Positions 1 through 5,567 of a stretch of DNA of 27,314 nucleotides are shown piece by piece. Source of the DNA: a virus; the IMG/VR virus record IMGVR_UViG_3300044635_001885, positions 1 to 27,314 of that record. The stretch is one strand, 5' to 3'. The notes under the pieces were generated by a model. The model was given only the letters and a program-made list of their open reading frames with translations. It had not been told where the DNA came from and did not search any database. The stretch's first letter is position 1, and each line of letters opens with the position of its first letter. The position numbers and the translations under genes were made by a program.

Positions 1-1
1 C

Positions 2-556
2 AAGACCGTGCGTCGGTGCCTCGAGGCCGTCCTGCGGTGCGACGAGATTGTCCTGCTCCCAGGCTGGGAGAACAGCCAGGGGGCTCTCGCCGAGCTTGCC
101 ATAGCTGCCTGGATGGGCAAGCGAGTCTGGCAAGGCTACAACGACGAACAGGGCAGTCCGTCGATAAAGTTTTGTTTTATGGACAACAGGGGCCTCGCCT
201 TTTCCCTGTCCGAGGCCTTTTGGCCTAATGCTGTCGTGTCCCACGAGACGCAGAAATTTATCTCGCACTTCGACGACAACCACAAAGACGACGAAGACAT
301 CCTGGCCGAAGCATTCCGGATCACGCGGGGCAGTCGCCAAGCTCAATACGGGCCACCCGATCAGGACTTCCGCCGGACCGCTGGCATGTGGTCGGCGTTG
401 TTCCTTTCCAAGCTCAAAGACGGCGTGACATTCGAGCCCCGAGACGTCGCACTGGCGATGATCTTGCTCAAGACCTCACGCGAGACGCACCAACGCAAGC
501 GGGACAACTGGGTCGACATCGCTGGGTACGCGAGCTGCGGGAGTCGGTGCAACTGA
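2..556 (+). CDS. DUF4406-DUF6378-like fusion protein (5' end outside window)
   Basis: The reading frame is open to the left edge, so the true start lies before the window; the GTG at 8 is only an internal codon. The visible N-terminal part (C-D-E-I-V-L-L-P-G-W-E-N-S-Q-G-A followed by A-E-L-A) matches the C-terminal half of DUF4406, a nucleoside 2-deoxyribosyltransferase-like fold common in phages. The C-terminal part from about residue 95, with R-G-S-R-Q-A-Q-Y-G-P-P-D-Q-D-F and R-D-N-W-V-D-I-A-G-Y-A, matches DUF6378, another phage domain of unknown role. A function in nucleotide or base metabolism is inference. The stop overlaps the next start as TGATG, so translation is probably coupled. Family recognition is from memory of motifs. 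Confidence 0.8.
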   Translation, partial: KTVRRCLEAVLRCDEIVLLPGWENSQGALAELAIAAWMGKRVWQGYNDEQGSPSIKFCFMDNRGLAFSLSEAFWPNAVVSHETQKFISHFDDNHKDDEDILAEAFRITRGSRQAQYGPPDQDFRRTAGMWSALFLSKLKDGVTFEPRDVALAMILLKTSRETHQRKRDNWVDIAGYASCGSRCN

Positions 557-645
557 TGGACCTAATCATTGCTGTTTGTGTCGTAGTGTTTTTCTGCGTC
601 ATCATTGCGCTCGGCGACGACGACTTTCGAGGGCCCTCGTTATGA
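556..645 (+). CDS. 29-residue single-pass membrane peptide
   Basis: This tiny frame begins at an ATG overlapping the previous stop (TGATG) and ends in a TGA overlapping the next ATG (ATGA at 642-645). Residues 3-19 are an unbroken hydrophobic stretch (L-I-I-A-V-C-V-V-V-F-F-C-V-I-I-A-L), followed by G-D-D-D and a short polar tail, as expected for one transmembrane helix. Being held between two coupled junctions is the best argument that it is translated. No homologue recognised. Roles such as a holin-type or host-envelope effector are possible but unsupported. Confidence 0.6.
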   Translation: MDLIIAVCVVVFFCVIIALGDDDFRGPSL

Positions 646-977
646 GCACCGACCACGACAATCCATTGAGCGTCGATGAGGCGATGGCCCTCATCGGCAA
701 ATGGGAGACGCATCCCGGTCTCCTGCTGGCGGTGTTCGACGCAGCCAGAAAGCTTCGCGACGAAGTCGAGGTGCTGCGTGACGAAGTCAAGCTACTGCGT
801 GACGCTAACAATCACATGCAGAAAAGCCAAGACGATCTGATTCGGATCATCGCGCAGCATGTCAGGGACAAGAAAGCCTTACAAACCGAGCTCGACCAGC
901 TCCGGGCCGTCGTGGCCCAGAACAACCAGAGCATCGCAGCCATCCTTTCGAGATGGATCAAACCTAGCACGAACTGA
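642..977 (+). CDS. 111-aa coiled-coil protein, unknown function
   Basis: I start it at the ATG at 642 because it overlaps the preceding stop by four bases; an upstream in-frame start at 576 would bury the whole 29-residue gene. From about residue 35 to 95 the protein is a continuous heptad-like helix with repeated L-R-D-E-V and L-L-R-D segments, consistent with a dimeric or higher coiled coil. No enzymatic motif is visible. It is probably cytoplasmic. The next gene begins 13 bases after its stop, in the same operon. Confidence 0.7.
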   Translation: MSTDHDNPLSVDEAMALIGKWETHPGLLLAVFDAARKLRDEVEVLRDEVKLLRDANNHMQKSQDDLIRIIAQHVRDKKALQTELDQLRAVVAQNNQSIAAILSRWIKPSTN

Positions 978-990
978 GGGCATTTAAACC

Positions 991-1236
991 ATGATGCTAT
1001 TTCGAGAACTACCAACCTTCCGACGGACCCGGCCCAGAGAAGCGGTCGGCAAAATTGTCGTCGAGCTTGGTTTCACGCGAGACTACTCTGCTGGCCCCGG
1101 ATGGAGAAGTCTTTCCTTCGGGATCTTTCGGATCAACCGGATTGCGGAGCCCGGAAGTTTCTTTTTTCGCGGAGACCACATCAGCGGATTCCGTCGACAG
1201 TATTGCGTTTGGCTTCCCGTCTACAGGGATCTTTAA
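991..1236 (+). CDS. Hypothetical basic protein, 81 aa
   Basis: The frame opens with ATGATG at 991, 13 bases after the coiled-coil gene, and closes three bases before the next start, so its packing matches the operon. The product is rich in Arg, Phe and aromatic residues (for example R-R-T-R-P-R-E and G-S-F-F-F-R-G-D) and has no motif I recognise. A competing frame at 1055-1252 overlaps it and would also overlap the next gene, which makes it the poorer choice. Confidence 0.5.
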   Translation: MMLFRELPTFRRTRPREAVGKIVVELGFTRDYSAGPGWRSLSFGIFRINRIAEPGSFFFRGDHISGFRRQYCVWLPVYRDL

Positions 1237-1239
1237 CCC

Positions 1240-1404
1240 ATGTTCAAACTAATCGGCATGCTGCTCGGCGGTGGAGCGATCCCCCGCGAAGCAGCTCGGG
1301 CCCGGAGCAACAACGGATGCTGGCCGGAGTTGCTTCAAATTTTCATCAGTATCATGGTGGGCGTGCTTGTGGCGCTCGCTGTACTGGCTTGTGGGGGGAT
1401 GTGA
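1240..1404 (+). CDS. 54-residue membrane peptide
   Basis: It starts three bases after the previous stop and ends in a TGA overlapping the HNH start (TGATG at 1402-1406). The N-terminus is M-F-K-L-I-G-M-L-L-G-G-G, the middle is polar and basic, and the C-terminal segment from about residue 31 (L-L-Q-I-F-I-S-I-M-V-G-V-L-V-A-L-A-V-L-A) is a clear transmembrane helix. Together with the 29-residue peptide this makes two membrane miniproteins in one short operon. Function unknown. Confidence 0.6.
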   Translation: MFKLIGMLLGGGAIPREAARARSNNGCWPELLQIFISIMVGVLVALAVLACGGM

Positions 1405-1697
1405 TGCCAATGAATCGCGACAAGTACCCAGCGGACTGGGAGCAGATCGCCACAGACCTCAAGGACCAAGTGGGCTGGAAGTGTGAGGGCTGCCGAAAGC
1501 AATGTCGCAAGCCGGGCGAACCGTTTGACACGCACCGACGGACTTTAACCGTGGCCCACATCAACCATGTCGAATCCGACTGCGATCTGGGTAACTTGGT
1601 CGCACTCTGCGCACCGTGCCACCTTGCCTATGATGCCCCAATGAAACGATTTCGACGCGTCGCAAGCAAACGAAAAACCAACGTTAGCGAGTCTTAG
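1404..1697 (+). CDS. HNH endonuclease
   Basis: This 97-residue protein carries a classic small HNH domain: an early Cys pair (W-K-C-E-G-C), the catalytic H-I-N-H after a short strand, then N-L-V-A-L-C-A-P-C-H with the second zinc-binding Cys pair and final His. Such nucleases cut double-stranded DNA. In many tailed phages a small HNH protein works with the terminase at the packaging site, but here the terminase is convergent and about 1 kb away, so that partnership is inference. I chose the ATG at 1404 because it overlaps the previous stop; GTG at 1401 is an alternative. The C-terminus is basic (R-F-R-R-V-A-S-K-R-K). Confidence 0.88.
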   Translation: MPMNRDKYPADWEQIATDLKDQVGWKCEGCRKQCRKPGEPFDTHRRTLTVAHINHVESDCDLGNLVALCAPCHLAYDAPMKRFRRVASKRKTNVSES

Positions 1698-1740
1698 CAA
1701 GACTCGCACAAGCCAGAAAAAACCAAAGGATTTTCCGTCC

Positions 1741-1765
1741 GTGGTCCTAGTTGTGGTCCTGGGTT
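1741..1765. repeat. 12-bp tandem direct repeat in intergenic gap
   Basis: The gap at 1698-1800 between the HNH gene and the next gene contains two copies of gtggtcctagtt-type sequence back to back (1741-1752 and 1753-1764), differing by one base at the ninth position. It could be a protein-binding site or a promoter-proximal element for the two following genes. No convincing -10/-35 pair was found around it. Confidence 0.4.
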
Positions 1766-1780
1766 ATCCGTAGACTACAA

Positions 1781-1803
1781 GCAGCAAACAGGGGGAAACC
1801 ATG
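1781..1803 (+). promoter_or_regulatory. Translation-initiation region repeated upstream of two genes
   Basis: gcagcaaacaggggg followed by aaaccATG provides a purine-rich ribosome-binding site for the gene at 1801. Almost the same string (gcagcaaacagtggag plus aaaccATG, 2145-2168) precedes the next gene at 2166. The match covers roughly 21 of 24 positions with one gap, so the initiation region seems to have been duplicated. Confidence 0.6.
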
Positions 1804-2169
1804 GCAGCGTTTGATCACGACAAGATCCAGCAGATGCGAACGATGGAGAACTGGTCCGAACTCCAGGAGGACGACCATCATCGACAAATGCGGATCGCTA
1901 AATTCATTTTGAGCCTAGCGCGAGTTGCCAACGATCTACAGGCATTGCGACACTCGTATTCGATAATTCATAGCGCGCGAGCATCCACCCAAGCCCAAGT
2001 GCAAGGTTCGTTTAACGCTCGGCAAGCGATGGATGAGTTGGAATTCATGATCCGACAGCACTCCATTCAAACATTTGGCAAAGACATCTTCTTGCCTGGA
2101 GACCCTACGGAACTCAGATCACCCACTCTTCCGCCTGAGGGCCCGCAGCAAACAGTGGAGAAACCATGA
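1801..2169 (+). CDS. Hypothetical helical protein, 122 aa, with S-P-T-L-P-P-E-G-P tail
   Basis: A purine-rich ribosome-binding site (aggggga) lies just before the ATG. The first 100 residues look mostly helical and charged (M-R-T-M-E-N-W-S-E-L-Q-E-D-D, R-Q-A-M-D-E-L-E-F-M-I-R-Q), with no recognised domain. The last 20 residues come from a 32-bp DNA repeat that also occurs at the terminase 3' end (see repeat entries) and encodes S-P-T-L-P-P-E-G-P-Q here. The stop overlaps the next start as ATGA. Function unknown. Confidence 0.75.
   Translation: MAAFDHDKIQQMRTMENWSELQEDDHHRQMRIAKFILSLARVANDLQALRHSYSIIHSARASTQAQVQGSFNARQAMDELEFMIRQHSIQTFGKDIFLPGDPTELRSPTLPPEGPQQTVEKP
2118..2149. repeat. 32-bp repeat, copy 1
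   Basis: This copy (atcacccactcttccgcctg followed by agggcccgcagc) is identical to copy 3 at 2597-2628. It lies in the 3' end of the gene at 1801-2169 and encodes S-P-T-L-P-P-E-G-P-Q. On the opposite strand the same bases spell the terminal residues of the terminase, L-R-A-L-R-R-K-S-G and stop. Confidence 0.9.
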
Positions 2170-2636
2170 CACATCCGGACAAGTTAATTGGAGTCACTGA
2201 GGTCAACGGCATTGGCACTAGGCACATGTCATTCCGTACACAGATGACGAAAGATCAGTTTTTTGAAGCCATGAACGAACAGGGCAGGGTGTTCAAGCTT
2301 GAGATGCGTAGCTGGGACGCAGAGACGGGTGAAGCGGAAATTACCCTCGTGCCTGAAAACGGACTGATGGCGTGGTACGAGGGGCACAACCCGCCGATCG
2401 AAGACGAATCACCCACTCTTCCGCCTGAGGACCCTCATCTGGCGAGGAGCAATCTAGGATGCTTCATCAAAACGTACTTTCCAAAAGCGGAATTCGGAAT
2501 GGACATCGCGGCGTTCGCTGCTCGCACTCGAGCCGACCGGAACAATCACTTCCTCGACTCGACGAGCCTAGCCGAATTGGTACTAAAAAAAGACCCATCA
2601 CCCACTCTTCCGCCTGAGGGCCCGCAGCTCGGCTAG
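2166..2636 (+). CDS. Hypothetical 156-aa protein with terminase-derived segments
   Basis: The start overlaps the previous stop (ATGA), preceded by gtggag. Three parts are visible: an N-terminal domain of about 80 residues (D-K-L-I-G-V-T-E-V-N-G ... E-I-T-L-V-P-E-N-G) with alternating strands and a helix; a linker containing S-P-T-L-P-P-E-D-P from repeat copy 2; and a second segment with R-N-N-H-F-L-D-S-T-S-L-A that copies the terminase motif R-D-N-H-F-L-D-A-T-I-L-A, ending in S-P-T-L-P-P-E-G-P from repeat copy 3. Its last 39 bases overlap the 3' end of the convergent terminase gene. Possibly a patchwork gene built partly by copying terminase DNA. A role as a terminase mimic or regulator is speculation. 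Confidence 0.7.
   Translation: MTHPDKLIGVTEVNGIGTRHMSFRTQMTKDQFFEAMNEQGRVFKLEMRSWDAETGEAEITLVPENGLMAWYEGHNPPIEDESPTLPPEDPHLARSNLGCFIKTYFPKAEFGMDIAAFAARTRADRNNHFLDSTSLAELVLKKDPSPTLPPEGPQLG
2408..2439. repeat. 32-bp repeat, copy 2 (diverged end)
   Basis: The first 23 bases (2408-2430) match copies 1 and 3 exactly; the last nine (accctcatc versus gcccgcagc) differ at three positions. It is in the same reading frame as the other copies, giving S-P-T-L-P-P-E-D-P-H inside the 156-aa protein. Confidence 0.85.
2538..2574. repeat. Inverted copy of terminase nuclease-motif DNA (partner 2834-2870)
   Basis: The plus strand at 2538-2574 matches the minus strand of 2870-2834 at 33 of 37 positions. Both are read in the same codon frame in their own genes: R-N-N-H-F-L-D-S-T-S-L-A in the 156-aa protein and R-D-N-H-F-L-D-A-T-I-L-A in the terminase. 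Three of the four differences change the amino acid. Confidence 0.85.
2597..2628. repeat. 32-bp repeat, copy 3 (in terminase 3' end)
   Basis: Identical to copy 1. It lies in the overlap of the two convergent genes: on the minus strand it supplies the last codons and stop of the terminase, on the plus strand the S-P-T-L-P-P-E-G-P tail of the 156-aa protein. It is therefore the likely source of copies 1 and 2. Confidence 0.9.
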
Positions 2637-4859
2637 CGTCATCTTGCCATCGTTGGGCCGCTTGGCGATCTTCTCGACGGCTTCGACTCGCTGCTCGACG
2701 GGGGACGGATCTCGGGATTGATCCTGCTCGGGTCGATCCTGTCCGGATCGGTCGGACATGGAAATCTTGCGTCGGCGTACCACTCGATCGGACTCGCCAG
2801 GGACCTTCACCCCCAGGATCGATGCACCTACAGCGGCTAGGATCGTCGCGTCAAGGAAGTGATTGTCCCGTCCTGGCCTGCATCCCCACTCAAACAGCTC
2901 TCTGCCTTGCCCCTGAGTCTTCGTGGGGTATTCTGCAGAAAGGTTGTCAGCGATCATGCGGTGACGCAGCGGGGCAGCTCTGTAGAGCCACCAAGCACCA
3001 GGCTCCCCGGCATCGGTAGTCCAGCGTTCCATCATGGCCGTCTTCCAACTGTTGGTGTCTACGAGGCAGTACCTCGGAGCTCGGGTCCCTCGGGTCGGTG
3101 GCATGCGCCAGCCAAACCCCATACGCTCCCCGGCTTTCTTTTTTTCTTGGTTCCAGGGGCGTTGTCTGGCAGTGACTCCCTTACCATGGCTCGGAACCAC
3201 GTGCTGATGCATTTGAGAGAATCGATAGACGACTTCGCTTTGAAACCCTGCATCCACGACCATGATCTCAGGCCGGAACTGCGTCCCGTCGTCGCGCGTG
3301 TAAATCACCGCTTGTCGCTCGTCTCGGAGCTTGCCGAGCGCGACCAATAGCGACTCGGTAGAGGACCTAATTCCGGTGGCTCGTATGATAGTCCGATCGA
3401 TGTCGGCGAGGGTGACATAATCGATTCCAGGGTCGGGCCAGATACCATAATCGACGACGAGGCCGGAGAAGTCGGCTCCGACACCGGCAATGACCCACCA
3501 CAGCGAGGATCCTTGAACGTCGACCCCCAGGGTGATGTGCTCGACCCAGTCGGGGATTTCCCCGCGGCGGTGGGTCGGGAGTATCCGCAAGCAGAACTCG
3601 TCGGAGGTCAGGCAGCGGATGCCATCGACGGCAACAATCGATTTCTTGGGTTCATTCTGATACTCTGCGTCAAAGGTGTCCGGATTATCGAAGCGCAGAT
3701 TCTCGGCGTGCTGGATCGCCGAAATCTCGTGAGGAAACTTGCGATGTGCCCAGCCCACCCGGGACCCTGCGTCCATCGCTTCGCGGTTGGCCTTGTAAAA
3801 CTTGTTGCCCTTGGGATGCTCGTCGTTTCCTTCGGCGATCTCTTCGGCGCGGATGTCGAAGTACTTTGTCCACAATTCCCGGTTTGTCGGCCACTCATAG
3901 ACCAGCCGGCATCGATCGCCGTGCCATTTGGGCATGAGCTTGTGGTTTAGCATCCGGTCAGCTACGTCGCCCTCTCGGATCACGGTGACGGCCGCAAAGC
4001 CTGCGATTCGTTTCCCAGGCCCACCAAGGCCTAGGATTGCGCCCCCGATCACCTTTTCCCGCTTGGCACATTCCGCGTCGGACAGTGCCGAAGTGTCGGT
4101 CTGTGGGTCGTTGACGAGCACGAAACTAGGTCGAATTGTCTTGCCGTCGGCGAGTACCTTCTGCATGCCTCGGACTCGCCCAAGGATTCCGGTGCAGCGA
4201 ATAATTGCCCCAGCCGCCTGCGATCCCTCTATCGTCGGAAACACGAGCTCTTTCCGACGCCATCCAATCAGCGTTCGCTTGCCCTGGGTCGTCTGCGCGT
4301 TGCCTCGCTGGGTGATTCCCTCGAGGCATCGGATCGGAAAAGCGATCTCAGGAAAATCCTCCAGGAGCAGTGGATTGGTTTCCCACTCCATTTTGATCAC
4401 ATCGAGCGATTCCTCGGCAGCACCTTCGTCGGCTTCGACTAGGACTCCGAATCGCTGATGTCCATAGGACAGCACCCAGAGCAGGGCTCGCAACAGGACA
4501 GTTGTCTTGCCACTCCCTCGCGGCATGGCGATGCACTTCAAGCTTCCGTTGATCGCTCGCTCTTCGATTTCCTTGAGGATCCGCTCATGGTCCTCACTGA
4601 ACGGCAGCGGGAAGGACTCTTTGAAGTACGTCAGAAGGTACTTCTTGAGATTGAGCCGACAGGACTCTCGTCGCTTAGGATTGACGATCGCCGGAATCGG
4701 CCCGATGTCTCTGGCCTCGGTCGATTCCTCTTTGGCTTTGGAGGCCTGGCGTTTGCGGTGCTTGGCGTAAGAGTCCTTGGGACGCTCCGAGCCAGACTCG
4801 TTGTCGTCGTCCTCGGGATCCTCGGGAGCTGCTGCGGCTGGCGGTCGCTTCTTTGCCAT
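2598..4859 (-). CDS. Terminase large subunit, lambda gpA type
   Basis: The packaging motor and nuclease translocates phage DNA into the prohead and cuts it. The 753-residue protein has an acidic/basic low-complexity N-terminus (about residues 1-55), then an ATPase domain with Walker A P-R-G-S-G-K-T-T at 113-120 and a Walker B-like F-V-L-V-N-D-P-Q at 246-253. The C-terminal nuclease domain has T-L-G-V-D-V-Q-G, I-M-V-V-D-A-G-F and D-N-H-F-L-D (665-670), the expected acidic strand ends of the gpA family. The last 60 residues are charged. I chose the ATG at 4859 because it overlaps the upstream stop (TGATG); the frame runs on to 4982 but that would overlap the zinc-ribbon gene. It is the last gene of the late operon, an unusual place for a terminase. 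No small subunit was recognised. Confidence 0.95.
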   Translation of the reverse strand: MAKKRPPAAAAPEDPEDDDNESGSERPKDSYAKHRKRQASKAKEESTEARDIGPIPAIVNPKRRESCRLNLKKYLLTYFKESFPLPFSEDHERILKEIEERAINGSLKCIAMPRGSGKTTVLLRALLWVLSYGHQRFGVLVEADEGAAEESLDVIKMEWETNPLLLEDFPEIAFPIRCLEGITQRGNAQTTQGKRTLIGWRRKELVFPTIEGSQAAGAIIRCTGILGRVRGMQKVLADGKTIRPSFVLVNDPQTDTSALSDAECAKREKVIGGAILGLGGPGKRIAGFAAVTVIREGDVADRMLNHKLMPKWHGDRCRLVYEWPTNRELWTKYFDIRAEEIAEGNDEHPKGNKFYKANREAMDAGSRVGWAHRKFPHEISAIQHAENLRFDNPDTFDAEYQNEPKKSIVAVDGIRCLTSDEFCLRILPTHRRGEIPDWVEHITLGVDVQGSSLWWVIAGVGADFSGLVVDYGIWPDPGIDYVTLADIDRTIIRATGIRSSTESLLVALGKLRDERQAVIYTRDDGTQFRPEIMVVDAGFQSEVVYRFSQMHQHVVPSHGKGVTARQRPWNQEKKKAGERMGFGWRMPPTRGTRAPRYCLVDTNSWKTAMMERWTTDAGEPGAWWLYRAAPLRHRMIADNLSAEYPTKTQGQGRELFEWGCRPGRDNHFLDATILAAVGASILGVKVPGESDRVVRRRKISMSDRSGQDRPEQDQSRDPSPVEQRVEAVEKIAKRPNDGKMTLAELRALRRKSG

Positions 4860-5086
4860 CAGTATCGGCTCGGCCTTTGGCGTGGAATACCATGCTTGGG
4901 GGCACAGTTGCATTGACGGTAGTACCAAGTGATCCGCTCTCGAGTGGAGGCGGCTTTGTACTTGGCTCCACAGCAGGGGCATGTGGGCGCTGTGCCTCTA
5001 GCCTGCCTGCGGTATCGTCCGTGTGGACTGGAATTGTGGGGCATGAGATGTTGCATCTCAGCATTCAGTTCGGCGAATACGACCAT
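4859..5086 (-). CDS. Small zinc-ribbon protein upstream of terminase
   Basis: This 75-residue protein has a C-P-C-C-G motif (about residue 36) and a second cluster Q-C-N-C about 20 residues later, typical of a zinc ribbon. An AGGAGG sequence sits ten bases before the ATG at 5086, one of the few good Shine-Dalgarno sites here, which supports this start despite a 22-base overlap with the upstream gene. The stop overlaps the terminase start. Its position suggests a DNA- or terminase-binding helper, possibly in place of a classical small subunit, but this is inference. Confidence 0.7.
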   Translation of the reverse strand: MVVFAELNAEMQHLMPHNSSPHGRYRRQARGTAPTCPCCGAKYKAASTRERITWYYRQCNCAPKHGIPRQRPSRY

Positions 5087-5562
5087 AGTCCTGAGTCCTC
5101 CTGGCTAGTGCGAATCGAAGTCCCATCAAATAGCGACGCTCCGTCTTTTGGTTGCTCTTTGGTTGCCACTCCGAGCTCGACCAGCCTTTGGGAAAGCGTC
5201 TGGTGCTCGCTGATCCACAGGTGGCCTGGTTGCTTGGATTTGGGCCGGAGGTTGCGAAACCACTCTCGGTCATGCTGCGGGGTGGGGATGAGCACTCGAG
5301 TCCACAAGGGGCACTTCTCGAGGATTCCGACCGTTGCACGGTAGGCCGCGACTCCGGCAGGATTTGGTTCCTCCTTGTCGTGCTTCTCGTCAGTGCCCAT
5401 GCGTTTATGCTCGATCTTTCGCGACATGGGCGGCGTGAAGCAGTCGATCAGCACCAGTTCGATCTCGCTGTCGTCAGGGAGCATGATGCGGATCACGTTG
5501 GGGGACAATGCGAACATGATCTTCGCGCGAGTCATCAGGCCTAGCAATCGTGGGCAACGCAT
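5065..5562 (-). CDS. SNase-like protein, probably inactive, unknown role
   Basis: The 165-residue protein has a pattern reminiscent of staphylococcal-nuclease folds: strands in N-V-I-R-I-M-L-P-D-D-S-E-I-E-L-V-L-I-D-C followed by P-P-M, a helix A-A-Y-R-A-T-V-G-I-L-E-K-C, a strand V-L-I-P-T-P, and a C-terminal G-H-L-W-I ... L-S-Q-R-L-V-E-L-G-V-A-T. The Arg/Asp/Glu catalytic set of real SNases is not clearly present, so I would expect a binding role if the fold is right. The ATG at 5562 lies five bases after the glycosyltransferase stop; a later ATG at 5535 is an alternative. The fold call is tentative. Confidence 0.55.
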   Translation of the reverse strand: MRCPRLLGLMTRAKIMFALSPNVIRIMLPDDSEIELVLIDCFTPPMSRKIEHKRMGTDEKHDKEEPNPAGVAAYRATVGILEKCPLWTRVLIPTPQHDREWFRNLRPKSKQPGHLWISEHQTLSQRLVELGVATKEQPKDGASLFDGTSIRTSQEDSGLWSYSPN

Positions 5563-5567
5563 GGGCG

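Noticed and set aside
1055-1252. 65-aa open frame competing with 991-1236
   Set aside because: It overlaps the better-packed 81-aa gene and the start of the 54-residue membrane gene.
1698-1800. Sigma-70 promoter before 1801
   Set aside because: TTGTGG at 1751-1757 has no well-spaced -10 box, and the genes may be read through from upstream.
2118-2628. Three repeats as a CRISPR array
   Set aside because: Copies are far apart, inside coding sequence, and spacing is irregular (258 and 157 bp of intervening sequence); no cas genes.
2118-2870. Diversity-generating retroelement (template/variable repeat)
   Set aside because: No reverse transcriptase in the window and no adenine-biased substitutions between copies.
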